NCBI GenBank assembly: GCA_014526335.1
Contig: JACTAT010000036.1
Coordinates: forward strand, 2,564,387 to 2,628,386
Source: Chrysaora quinquecirrha
Taxonomy: Eukaryota > Cnidaria > Scyphozoa > Semaeostomeae > Pelagiidae
DNA: 64,000 bases
Direction: 5' to 3'
Positions within the stretch are counted from its first letter, which is position 1, and each line of letters starts with the position of its first letter. Shown here one piece after another: positions 9,701 through 20,100 of this stretch. The notes under the pieces were generated by a model, which saw only the letters and a list, made by a program, of their open reading frames with translations, was not told the DNA's origin and did not search any database. Both the position numbers and the translations under genes were made by a program.

Positions 9701-12456
9701 TGCTTGCGCCAAGCAAAAATGTTTTTGAACTGTTTTAAAACGTTGTGCACCACATTTATCTTCTCTTTGCTTGTTTTATGATATGGCCAACTAGCCAAAC
9801 ATTGGCTCGAAAGCAAATTTCGAATTCTTGACAAACAATGTTCGATCATTAACCCAGGGCCCAAGACTGCTGGCTTACTTTGGCGACTATTGGCAAGAAT
9901 AACTACGCAATTAATTTAATTAACAACTATGTCTGTTGACTTAAAAAGTAACAACAACGCTAAAGGAGTATAGTGAAATGAAGGTGCAATTTATTATTTG
10001 AAAATTAGTATAGAATAAAAAATAAACTAAAAAATTATAAGACCTGCCCTGGCGAGTAGCGAAAGGTATTTACGAAAATAAATCACATAATTTGGTACTT
10101 GTTGTGTTCAAATAAGGAATAAGTTAACTTCTTATCTATGTTGATATCAGTTTAAAGATACCACCAACTTGTATAAGCCCGCAATGAAATACTCTTCCAT
10201 GAAATGAGTTATTCTTATTTTTCTGTATATGCTTTCAGGATGTTCTGTTGATGTATTACGCTCCATGGTGTGGTTACTGCAAGCAAGGTTATAAAGTGTT
10301 GCTTCAACTTGCTCTTGTCTATAGTGGAATTCACACTCTGAGATTCGCTAAGTACGCAGGGGTTTGTTTTACGTCTTTATTACAATTTTTTCGTTGTTAT
10401 TTTCAACCACTTCCTTTCCTGCTAAACCCTGTTTTACACTAGCCTGCGTGCAGACGCGACTGGTGTTTACCTGCATTATAGTTGAGTTGAATTAAAGTTT
10501 CAAAACTGAATTTCTCAACGTTCCTTACGTTCCAGTTAGTGTGAACCAGACTTAGGCCCCGTTTTCCTATGCCAGTATGAGATGAATTCGGCATTATTTC
10601 ATGTCGGGTGGGGAATTGGAAGTCCCCGTTTACACTATTCCGGTTTGAATTGAATCCGATGCGCAAGTTCACCATTTTTCTAAAATTTATTGTTTCAACA
10701 AGAACAAAAAGTACTTGTTTTTCTATTTTTCATTCAGCAAAGCTGCATCAAGCTGTACCGTATTCAGCCTTTAACATTGTGCAGCTTTCAGATGAAACCG
10801 GTTAGCGTATCGTATTCATTTCGTACCGTATTCATATCAAAACTGTGCCGGCATGATGTAGGAGCAAGGCAAAGCGGTATAATTTCATACCGTATTCGTC
10901 TCATACCGGCATAGTGTCGTCGTGTCCTAGTTCGACTCCATAAGCTATTCTTTCTTGGTGTACTATTTCAAATATGATATATTATTTCACACAAAATAAA
11001 CGCCAGAAACAGACCGAAACAATTGACTAAGGCGGAATTATACCCGGGCGCGGATTGAAATGCACCAATCAGAAAGTGAAGCCGGACAGGCAACATCACT
11101 CGAGTAGATGTATGAATTTAATAATTAATATGCAGCCAAGCGTATCTTCATTCTTTATGGTGAAAATCTTATTTTAACCAGAGCCCTGGCCAAACGATCG
11201 AATATTCCTTGTCAAACATCTGGAATTTGCTTGTCTAACAAATTGTTTAGCCGTTTGGCTACGTCACAAACCATTGCTTGGTAACCAAAATTTGGTATTG
11301 AAAAGCAGTAAATGTTTTTGAAAACTTTCCTTGCAAATCTGCTTGTCAAGCAATGTTTTTGTGGCGTCGCCAAAGATTGTCTGTAAAGCAAATCTCAAAT
11401 ATTTGACCAACAATCTTTGATCCATTGGTCAAGACCTTAGACTGTCTTGTCCAACGATTTTCTATCAGAGGATTCGGTATACGATGAAGACTATTCATGT
11501 GTTGTTGATAATGCATGATAATGACATATCATCTCTTTTCACAGAATAGACGCAGAGAGAAATGACCTACCATATCATTATACTGTAGATGGATATCCAG
11601 CTTTCATTTTATTTCCAAGAAAAAGGTATCCTGTTAAGTTTGTTAAATAGGTTTTTCTGGTATTTCTTCTCTTACAGTTTGTTATGCTGCGAAAATCTTC
11701 TTTCCAGATATGTTAAACTTATTACACGAGTCCCACTCTTCGCAAGCGGCAGCAACAATAACAAAAACAACAAAAACCATACATCTGTGTGCTGGACGCT
11801 CAGTGGTTTGAGGGTCCAGCATAGACTCAACAGCGGTAACTGTGGCGAATGTAATAAGTCTACAGATATGTAGCCACCACTGACTGGGGATGCTCCCTTA
11901 TGTAGGCTGACATGTATGTGCCCCTCATATGGGCGGGTTTTTCTTCAAAATTTTTCTACAAACACCTTGTCCAATTTATGCCTAAAATACTCTGGGTGGG
12001 GTAATTAACCTAGAATAAGTGGGTATAGAATCCAATGTCTTAACATTTGGTACCCGAATACATATATCATATAATTTTGACTTCAGATTCGGATTCAGCT
12101 TCCCAATATTAGTACGAATGGCAATTTTGAAGTTAAAAAAGATCATAACGAATCTGACCGTCAAAAGTTGAGACTTGCAGGCAACCCCCAATGTCTGGTT
12201 GTTGAAATCAAAGATGAAGCAGAGATATCATGTAAAACTTTCAACGTGAATATCTAAGAAAGAATTCCGAAACATTTCTACTTATACTCCCATACTTTGC
12301 TAATCAATTTATTTGCTTTTTTGTAGAAAATCTTACTCTCAATCATACCCTGGTAATCTTCCAGTGACGTTCAAAGATATGAGTCATTTTCTTCAAAAAC
12401 ATTGCAGCAAAAGAACTAGACGGAATATGAAATTAATAAAATCTGGAATAAGATGA
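711..12456 (+). CDS. TXNDC11: TXNDC11-like thioredoxin-domain protein, 5' partial
   Basis: Exons: 711-801, 2091-2197, 2290-2358, 3150-3283, 5101-6074, 7087-7141, 8946-9097, 10239-10351, 11545-11625, 12327-12456 (stop TGA). All are flanked by GT and AG. The order of conserved blocks follows vertebrate TXNDC11, an ER thioredoxin-domain protein known as a DUOX maturation partner: a VVVGYFN block, NYTADSIYSWIV, a GPSLLLFLSF strand, a cysteine-rich stretch, GLRCKTNRTVNYFYLD, then a thioredoxin domain with active site APWCGYCK (exon at 10239) and the NDLPYHYTVDGYPAF block. The N-terminus (membrane anchor, first thioredoxin domain) lies before the window. The protein ends about 40 residues after the last thioredoxin strand, so the long C-terminal coiled coil of vertebrates is absent. 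Two places lack one base: the 3283/5101 junction and an A-run near 5693-5697. Identity is firm; the exact frame there is not. Confidence 0.88.
1010..1100 (+). repeat. tRNA-derived SINE fragment
   Basis: It carries a perfect RNA polymerase III A-box (TAGCTCAGTGG, 1026-1036) and a perfect B-box (GGTTCGAATCC, 1069-1079) at tRNA-like spacing. The acceptor arms flanking them do not pair, so this is a tRNA-derived retroposon head and not a functional tRNA. It lies inside a TXNDC11 intron. Confidence 0.65.
1162..1213 (+). repeat. C-rich tandem repeat (CCCTCCGTCC)n
   Basis: Short tandem array of CCCCCTCCGTCC units with a run of about 12 C in the middle. It is strongly strand-asymmetric; the complementary strand is G-rich. 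Confidence 0.8.
1366..1540. mobile_element. MITE, CCAAACGATG-end family, variant
   Basis: The ends are inverted: CCTGGCCAAACGATG on the left and CATCGTTTGGGTGGGG on the right. The inside holds several copies of GCAACA...TGTTGCA palindromes. Its ends resemble the family at 9622, 11182, 27991, 44448 and 46922, but its internal motif is GCAACAT where those carry CAAACATTG. Confidence 0.6.
2527..2995. repeat. inverted array of a 22-bp tandem repeat (CTGTACTGATGATATCCCTC)
   Basis: A unit of about 22 bp containing GATATCCCTCCACTGTACTG is repeated around 12 times at 2695-2995. The same unit lies in reverse orientation several times at 2530-2655, so the whole could fold into a long imperfect hairpin. 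The outer left end (CACCTCGGGTAATGTCTGTG, 2514-2533) is an inverted match, about 23 of 28 bases, to the right end of the second array near 30505-30534. This suggests a TIR element built from tandem repeats. It lies in a TXNDC11 intron. Confidence 0.8.
4821..5030. mobile_element. MITE with iterated TTTTACGG motif
   Basis: The ends are inverted (AGGGGGTCATTGGGCATGAC at left, GACCCCCCTATGACCCCCCT at right). Between them the motif GCGGTTTTACGGTTTT recurs about seven times. A 5' partial second copy lies at 48718-48860. It sits just before the TXNDC11 exon acceptor at 5100. Confidence 0.65.
5693..5715 (+). other. TXNDC11: apparent 1-nt deletion in TXNDC11 large exon
   Basis: The frame that is open from 5101 runs into TAG at 5713-5715. 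The next frame, open from 5694, continues without a stop to the donor at 6074 and holds the conserved block GLRCKTNRTVNYFYLD. Adding one A to the five-A run after TATG joins the two frames smoothly. No plausible intron can be placed here, because any donor would leave about 30 nt. An assembly or base-calling indel is the simplest reading; a real inactivating mutation cannot be excluded. Confidence 0.75.
6144..6545. mobile_element. MITE with GTTTACACGGGATC ends
   Basis: Left end TAGGCCCCGTTTACACGGG and right end CCCGTGTAAACAGAGTCTTA are inverted copies. The interior is dominated by GGATCCGATCC and its variants. It is in the TXNDC11 intron downstream of 6074. Confidence 0.7.
7380..7520 (-). repeat. 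tRNA-derived SINE fragment, minus strand
   Basis: Read on the minus strand it contains GGCCAAGCAGCTC (A-box-like) followed by AAGTTCGAAACCC (B-box-like) at tRNA spacing. It is degenerate, and its limits are approximate. Confidence 0.5.
8320..8640. repeat. retroelement-derived tail and GGCTGAAACGTTGG region
   Basis: A (TTGAA)n tail at 8385-8418 follows sequence resembling the 3' end of a non-LTR element. Next to it, on the minus strand, are AGTGGCTAAAGGTAGCC and a CAACGTTTCAGCC stretch of the kind seen at ends of Penelope-like elements. No coding remnant is visible, so the family assignment is tentative. Confidence 0.35.
9203..9480 (+). repeat. tRNA-derived SINE
   Basis: An A-box-like TAGCTTATTGGTTAAGG (9208-9224) and a B-box-like GAGTTCGAGTTCC (9260-9272) begin a segment of about 270 bp that ends near GTGTACGGACCCTTCGGC. 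It is independent of the SINE heads at 1010 and 41484. It lies in a TXNDC11 intron. Confidence 0.6.
9622..9866. mobile_element. MITE, GGCCAAACGATCAAACATTG family
   Basis: The inverted ends (GGCCTCGGCTAAACGA, and GTTCGATCATTAACCCAGGG at the other side) enclose several CAAACATT/AATGTTTG motifs. Related copies are at 11182, 27991, 44448 and 46922. Confidence 0.6.
10552..10930. mobile_element. MITE with CTATGCCAGTATGAGA ends
   Basis: Left end TTAGGCCCCGTTTTCCTATG and right end CATAGTGTCGTCGTGTCCTA are inverted copies; TATGCC[AG]GTATGAGA is shared. The interior repeats ATACCGTATTC in both orientations. It lies in a TXNDC11 intron. Confidence 0.65.
11005..11100. repeat. dispersed repeat: CAGAAACAGACCGAAACAAT family
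   Basis: The block CAGAAACAGACCGAAACAAT followed by a GGCGGAATT...ATACCC stretch and ATGCACCAATCAGAAAG recurs at 18925-19015 and 37410-37495. A fold-back form is at 26472-26563 and a partial one at 31998-32110. No coding sequence is linked to it. Confidence 0.65.
11182..11438. mobile_element. MITE, GGCCAAACGATCAAACATTG family
   Basis: It starts AGCCCTGGCCAAACGATCG and ends with an inverted TTTGATCCATTGGTCAAGAC; TTTGCTTGTC and its complement recur inside. Same family as 9622, 27991 and 46922. Confidence 0.6.
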
Positions 12457-13050
12457 TTTTGTAAATAATTTCAAATTTCTAGTGAAATATTTCAATTTTT
12501 AACAATTCTTATCAATGATAGTCGTTATGTGATTGTATGTATGTATTTCAGTGACTTCAGTGTCTTATCATTGTTATGTTTTGTTCTTATGTCTGGATTA
12601 CTTTTTGAAAATAATTCAGAACTGTACATTATCGTTGTCCAAACCAATTTAGTTGGTCAAGAGAGAAGGCATTTACGCATACCATCTAAATCCTTCACAT
12701 ACATACCATCTCAATCCGTCACATACCATCTCAACTCTTCATTGTTTTGAAAATGTCCAACAAGTGTTGTCCCAAGAAACTCATTACTGTCATTACTCAT
12801 CCCTTTTGGCCTGAAGTCTTCGCATCTTCAACAATTAAAGCTTGTCCTCCAGCCCCAGTGTTTTTTTATGCCAATTGCAGTAAAAAGTAGCTATACCCGA
12901 CTTGGTAGCAATTTCTTGAAAAAGTGTACACAAATATGTCAAAGTTCCTTGTACCAATATACCGAAAAAGGTACAATTTCTTAAAAGTTATTCATAAATG
13001 GACACAGATTGCAATGGAACTGCTCCGATTATTCCAAATTCGTAAATAGT
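12457..13050. other. 3' flank of TXNDC11, no gene seen
   Basis: The sequence after the TXNDC11 stop is AT-rich. AATAAA occurs just before the stop codon and no canonical downstream signal stands out. A CATACCATCTCAAT-type short direct repeat lies at 12675-12735. Nothing else is recognisable. Confidence 0.4.
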
Positions 13051-13052
13051 CT

Positions 13053-13840
13053 TCTCCCTTTTTCTCTTCTTTTCTTCTCCATCGAATACTTTATCTCATT
13101 CTTTTATTCTTTGTACTTTCTGTTCATCTTCACATTTTTCTTCATTGTTCTTCCTTTTCTTGTCGTTCTTCTCTTCCTTCTTGTTCTTGCTCTTCTTGTT
13201 TTTCGTCATCATCTTCTTTTTATTCTTGTCTTCTCGGTCCTCTCCGTCCTCTTCTTCTTCTTTGATGCTGTTTCTATTTTTGGCTCTCCTTCTTTTCTCT
13301 CTTCTTTCTTTAGCTCTATTCTTTTTTTCTATCCATTCTTCATCTTTTACTTCTTTTTCTCTTCTTCGAATTCCTTTTTTATTGCTTTTTTCTTCTTTTT
13401 ATGTCCCTTCTTTTTATTATTCTTCTTCTTCTTCTTGTTCTTCTTCTGTTTCTTCTTCTGCTTTTGCTTCTTCTGCTTCTTCTTCTTCTTCTTCTTCTGC
13501 TGCTGCTTCAGTTGCTTCTGCTGCTGCTGCTTCTTCTTCTTCTTGTTATTCTTCTTCTGCTTCTTCCTCTTCTGCTTCTTCTTCTGCTCCTTCTTCTTCT
13601 TCTTCTTCTTCTTCTGCTCCTTCTTCTTCTTCTTCTTCTTCTTCTTCTGCTTCTTCTTCTGCTTCTTCTGCTTCTTCTTCTTCTTCTTCTGCTTCTTCAT
13701 CTTTTACTTCTTTTTCTCTTCTTCGAAATCCTTTTTAATTGCTATTTTTTCTTCTTATGTCTCGTCTTTTTTTCTTCCTTTTCTTTTTCTTCTTCTTCTT
13801 TTTTCTCTTCTGCTTCTTGTTCTTCTTCTTCAACTTATCA
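13053..13840 (+). repeat. long TTC/CTT (GAA) microsatellite, about 0.8 kb
   Basis: Nearly pure pyrimidine on the plus strand. The core at 13424-13700 is almost uninterrupted TTC/CTT with TGC interruptions. It produces long spurious open frames of Ser, Leu, Phe or Lys. It lies between the end of TXNDC11 and the start of cytohesin, about 360 bp before the cytohesin start codon. Confidence 0.95.
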
Positions 13841-14198
13841 TGCTCTTCCTCCTTTTGCGAATGGTGAATCTCAGCACCGGGTCCGGTCCAGTAACTGGGC
13901 ATCTCGCCTCGACATTGGATTGGATCGAAAATTCCGGAATCGGATCGGAGAAATTGGTTTCCTCGTTTCAAGAGTAGGCCCGTTTCGAAGAAGCAAACAT
14001 CTTTGGTCTCAAATTTTGTAGAAAGAACAACAAGTAAGCCAGTATTTTAATTTCAAATCAAATAATTAGCTTTTCAAAAACAAGAAAGAGTCGTTTTGGA
14101 TACATTGTGGTCAGATCACTGTCAAATTTGCCTAGGAAAAGTTGGCTCAACACCACAAACAAGTTAGGCCCAATAAGCTAATTTGCGGCATCCACGAC

Positions 14199-17100
14199 AT
14201 GGAGATGAAGCAAGGTACACCACTGAGAAAAGGTGATTGTTTTTCTTCAGTTTCAGATATTGATAATTCTAGTATTAAATTGATTATGTTTGGTAGTCTT
14301 CTATTAGTTTCAGCTCAATTAATTTTGATTTTTAGCAAGCTGATGTTTTATTGACTTTGGCTTGTCCGAGTTTGAGCTGAGATTACACCTTTTTCTTGCA
14401 AATTCAAAAGGCTTGTTGTTCAGATAGACAGCTGCATATCGTGTCATTGCAATAATTCTTATTTTTGTAGAGCTTACTCCAAAAGAACGACAATTACTAC
14501 AAGAGATCAGAAAAAGGAAGCAAGAATTACTCTTAGAAATACAGGTAGGTATCCCAATCGGTAATTACATGGAATGAATGTCATGTTCATCTATATTTAT
14601 AAAAGAGAACACCAAAGATCCACTCTACACACAACAAGACTAAAGGTATTTTTGGAATCAGGATTTTCCCGAAAGTGTCCTTGGGGAATTTGTTTTCAAA
14701 AATATAAATAATTAATATTTTTGGATTGAAATAGGCAATATCTTGTCTTTGAATAAAATGCAACAAGCTGTGGGATATTGCCAATCTGCAGAGTGCACAC
14801 GGTTTCAATGAGATCTTGGGAACACCACTGCCAAGAAAATGCCGGTTCAGGGGCAGAAATATGAATTTAACAAAGACTTATTTGCATGGAAACAATAGAA
14901 CAATGGTGCATTGATACAAAGAGTGATTTGAGCAAAAATATCTTGGGTGCACCACTCACACATTCTGCAGACTGGTGGTGTTGGGTGTAAATACAATGAC
15001 CTTTACTTACAGCATTATGGAATAAAGCATTCTGTTGGGAGAGAGTGACTTTATTACAAGTCAGTGTTATATTGTTTGGTTTCTTTTTTAGAACAAAAAA
15101 ATATAACCTAACTAAAAATGATCATGGGTCTTTATGCTCCACATGAATTTCTATCCACTGCATTTCCCAAATCCTTTGCCAAAAAACTGAGCCATTTCAC
15201 AATAAAAGCTTTTGAAAATTCAACCTGACATCCATGGTTACCAAGACTATTTATAACATGAAAAGATATAAAGAAAGCTAACGTTTGTATCCACCAGTCA
15301 GTTTCCAGTCATCAATTTTAATGCTAACTGGGTATGATCAGGGATTTAAGTTTGTCAAAATAAATAAACCTGCAAAAATTTAAAATGTTTTGATGAAGAT
15401 GTTTGGCCATGATCTAATGCAATCTGTTATTCTTTGCAGCAATTAAAAGATGAAATTTTAGACATAAACAAAGACCTTGATCTTATGGATCAACTGGATG
15501 AGTCGTAAGTAAAAGTTTTATTGTACAGTACAGGCCATAAATAACTTAACATATGCGAATGTTGTACGAATTTGCAATCAAATTTTGTTGGCGATTGTCG
15601 CAAGTGCGAATTCGTACAAAAACAAGGTGATGTTATTTCAAGCCTGTACTGTAAATATGTCATTCCTTTTTGGAAAATTCTAGTTTTGTGGAAATAAATG
15701 TATGTGAAATTTGTTGATGGCAGTATAAGGAACAGTAGCTTGTGTTCAGCTTACTATGGACAGGTTATTGGTCCAAATTTTGTCAGGACCACTTCCAATA
15801 AGCCTGGCAGTCAACTCAGCTGACCACCCTTCCAAGGTCAGCAGATTATATACACATGCAGTTTTTTTATAAGCAACCACTTATAAGCAACCAAGATGTA
15901 GAACGTATAGTACCAAAGGAAAAAAACCTAAGCAACTTTTTAAATTTTTGATAATTTATATCACTGCATGCAATCAAGGATTGATCAACATAGAAGCTTT
16001 TTCCATTCATTTGTCGTCAAATCCCGCATATCAACATAGCGTTTCTCGTTAAGTGAGGCATTTCATTGAGTGGTTTCCATTTAACTGACAACACAAAGTC
16101 TCTAATGGTAACAATATCAGCAGGGAGAAATGATTCCAGTCATTTTATGTGCAATGTTAAATTTTGCTATTTTACGAGCCTGTTATTCTTAGGGCAAAAA
16201 GATACAGTTAAGATTAAGCAACTGCTACAGTAAGCAACTTTTACTACTAAAAGGTTGCCATAAAAGGTAAAAAAATAAGCAACTTTTTTAACTATGGCCG
16301 AGTGAAGTTGCTTATAAACAAACTGCATGTAATTCACGGGAATTAAACAGCCAACAAAAATTTCCTAAAGAATACTCTCTTGTTGCAGTTCTCAACCTGA
16401 AAACACTTCAAAACTTTGGAATATTGGAAGAAAGAAGTTCAATATTGACCCTTCAAAAGTAAGATATTGCATTGTCTCAAATGCCCCAGAATAAGCAGTG
16501 TGGATTTAATGCGTGTTTCTTACAGTTCTAATTGTGTGAAAATCCTGCCACACAGCATTATCATCAGCTCCATTTATGAATTACAGAATAGTTTATATTG
16601 TCCTGATAAATGTTCCCAGGTTCTGTGCTAAATACTTTTTATGCTGTAAAGGATAACTTATATCAAGGAACAACATAGGGCCTGTTTGCATGGAGGCGGG
16701 CCAGCCCGGTTAGCCAAGCTAGTCGGTTAGAGGAGATCCTTTTTCAGAGCGTTTACATGGATAAATTCTCCAGCTCGGTTAGCCCAGCTAGCCTTGCTTA
16801 TTAACACTTTTCCATTCTTTCCTGCCAGAATTTCACCTCGCCTGACCAGGCTGGCCCGCTCTCCATATAAACGCAAAGTGAACAAACAAAAGATTCTTTT
16901 GTTCCCACAGATCTCAGCCAGGTGAGATCCGCGTCCTTTGATCTCGGATCTTGCCTCACCGGGCTAGGTTATTGCGGATCTAAATGCAAGATTCACAAAC
17001 AAAAGAATTTTAGTGTTCTGCCAGATCTCGCTTGGTCGAGCCAGCTCGCCTAACCAGGCTGGCCTGCCTCCATGTAAATAGGCCCTTAATTTTGACAAGG

Positions 17101-20100
17101 TTTTCCAAAAGCTAGTGTTCCATTTGATTTTTACTGCAAGTAACTTTTCCGCTAGCGTTATTTTCTTGCTGACACAGAATTAATTTACAGTGTTGATTAT
17201 TTTATCAATTCATTAAGCAAAGGTTTTTAAAGGAATCCTCCCCCACTCCGTAAGCCTGTAAGAATGCTGAGCACTGTCATTACCTTGAAAAAATACCTTT
17301 CAGTTCAAGATCTTGTGCACAGTCAGCACTAGTTGCCAACTGCTAGTCAGTGGTTTTTCAGAATTAACTTATCACAACTGACCTGTCATGTCAAAACAAG
17401 CGCTCCTTGGTTAGCAACTAGGCAACTAGTCAGTGCACAGTTCTAGAAAGTTTGTAATTTTCTACTTCAGCAATCAGTTTAAAACTCATTCCCATCAGTC
17501 CAGGTTGACTGGAGTTCTCTTGCAACTGCAATTAAGGTATCCAAAAAGCTTCAACTATTGTTGACATTTTGACATAAGTAAACAGTTATAACTACACATT
17601 TTTTTATAAGAAACCGGTTTATAAGAAACCTAGAACTAGACACCCAAAAAGTTGAGAAACTTTTAGAACTACGAGGAAGGAGTTAAGAAACTTTAGAAAT
17701 TTTTGTGCCAGTTTTCCAACATACTGATTTCAAATTTGTGGAGGTAGTAATTAGTTCCAAGCATTCCCTTGGGGCTTGGGATTCCTCGCACCAGTGTAGC
17801 CAATTTCGTGCCTTTTCTCACACCTGTCAGCAATACTGTATCCCAAAGAAGGTTTTTTGTCATTTTTACTGCAATTTATTTCCGTTTAATTAAGAAGCTG
17901 TTAAGAAACTTTTAGAATTGAAATTGGGCCAAAAATAAAGAAACTTTTAGAACTAGGCCCCAAGCCAGGTTTCTTATAAAAAAATCATGTAGTTGTCATT
18001 AGTTCTAATTTTATCAGAGGTCAACATAAGCCTGACTTTAGGAATATTTTAAACATGATTCTACAATTCTTCAAACCCAGATTAATTTGTTTTGAGAAGG
18101 AAATGTAATAAAAAACTTAATATGTGTAATTTTACCAAATATATTTATTTTAGGGACTTGACTATTTGTACAAAAACTGTCTCATAAACCTAACTCCAGA
18201 AGATGTAGCAGTTTTTTTAAACGATGGAGAAAACCTAAATAAAGTTAAAATTGGAGAATACCTCGGAGAGAAGTAAGTTGTTCATTTACTTAACATCAAA
18301 TGTAGAAATTATTATACAGTATAATGTTATTTTCATTGATAAAATAGTGCTATGATACTGAGTATGATATCATAAGATATTGTATAACAATATCTTCCGT
18401 TTTATATCATAGGGTATATTATATTAATTGCAGTGTTTATATTATATCAAATAGAATATCTTAAGTTGTCATATACATAGTACACTCTTTTTTTTTATAA
18501 GAATATAGTTTATAAGAATATGCTCAGCCTCAGCTCTCCCATATTTCTGTCTCATTTTTCAACAGATGCCTGTTTTGCAATGTTTGAACGAAAATTCATG
18601 ATTGTTAACAACATTCTTTTTGTTATAATAGTTAAATATTTCTTTTGCTCGACCATATGAGATGATTTTTCTTTTAACTATGTTCCCCTAAAACCGCATA
18701 TCAGATTTGAAAAATAAGAATACTTTAAGAATATATTCAGGCTCAAAACGAACATTTTTTAAGAATATTGAGGCTGGACAGAATTTATAGTATTCTTATA
18801 AAAAAAAGAGTGTATTGTCTTTGAGTTGCACAAAACTTCAAAATTGCAATAAACAGCGGACTCCTTTTCAGGCATACCGTACTTAAAAGCTTTTTTCGTC
18901 TGACAAACTTCATAGTATGAACATCAAAAACAGACTGAAGCAATGAACTAAGGCAGAATTTATACCCAGATGCAGCTCAAAATGCACCAATCGGAAAGAG
19001 AAGCTTTTAGGCCTGAAAATGTTTCCGCTGTTTATTGCAATATATAGTATCTTTCATGGAACAGGGTGAAATGGGACAAGGGGGTGAGAATGGGCTGAAA
19101 TTGTCTCCTCTTTGCTCTTCACATAACTTAAAACTTAACCAAGACAGGTCCTCTGAGTAGCATTAAACATAAGAGGGACATTTTGATAGGGCACATGAGA
19201 TTACATAGGTCAAACATATGATTAACAACCAAATTACAATCCCAACTCATCCCATTTTCCAGTCCATTCTGTTCTCCAGTAATTTTATACAATATAATCT
19301 GGCTATTACTTGCTTCTTTTAACATACTCTTGAAAAAATAATATAATTTGGGTATAGCGCCACCCATATGGGTGGGTTTTTGCCCATATGGGTGGGTTTG
19401 GGTTTTTGGTTTTTGAGGAGGTTTCCTTGTAATATAACTCTCACAGTTCATAAGTTTTGTGAATGTTGCAGAATGTAGGAAAACAGTCTTACAGATAATT
19501 TAAGCGGGGTTTAGTCCCATACTGAAGTTCTCTACACATGGGTATGATTTTAACCAAAAGTCCAGAAGAGAGGGTGGAAAATTTAAGAAAACTTTAACAT
19601 TTAGCTAACAGTCAAAAAGGCTGAAGATGTTCGTAATACAATTTCGAGCAATAATAATGCCTAGAAAGTCTTGTTACTCACATATTCTTCTCTGGGAGTA
19701 TGTTGACATTTGACTATTCTGTATTGATTTATGTACTTAGCCTAATAATTAACTTTTTGCAGGGATGATTTCAACATAGAAGTACTGAAGCATTTTGTAG
19801 CACTGCATGATTTTAAAGACAAGCTGTTAGTTGATGCACTTAGGTAAGTGGCTAAGGTTTGTTTCGTAAAACATGTTTTATTTTAATAGAACAACAGGTC
19901 TACTCTAAGACTTCTTCTGTGGGAAGGGGCGTCATAATCCACAAATCTGTAAATTTTTGCTGGTCTTTAAATCCTCAAGTCCATTAGATTTTGTCTTTTA
20001 TCACATTCTCTTTCTGTTAATGGGTTGGATTGAAGATGCAGGATCCGATCTCTTAAAAAAACCATGGATCTGCAAATTTGTTAGAAAAATTACCAAAATC

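Noticed and set aside
13009..14021. Long open frames of 100-320 codons over the TTC tract on both strands
   Set aside because: They are homopolymeric Phe, Leu, Ser or Lys produced by a trinucleotide repeat, in several overlapping frames, with no conserved motif.
14103..14354. Alternative cytohesin start within a 70-residue frame from 14142
   Set aside because: It begins at a TTG codon and shows no family similarity. The ATG at 14199 lies in this same frame, but its exon splices out at 14232 with the phase needed by the next exon, so only the first 34 nt from 14199 are kept.
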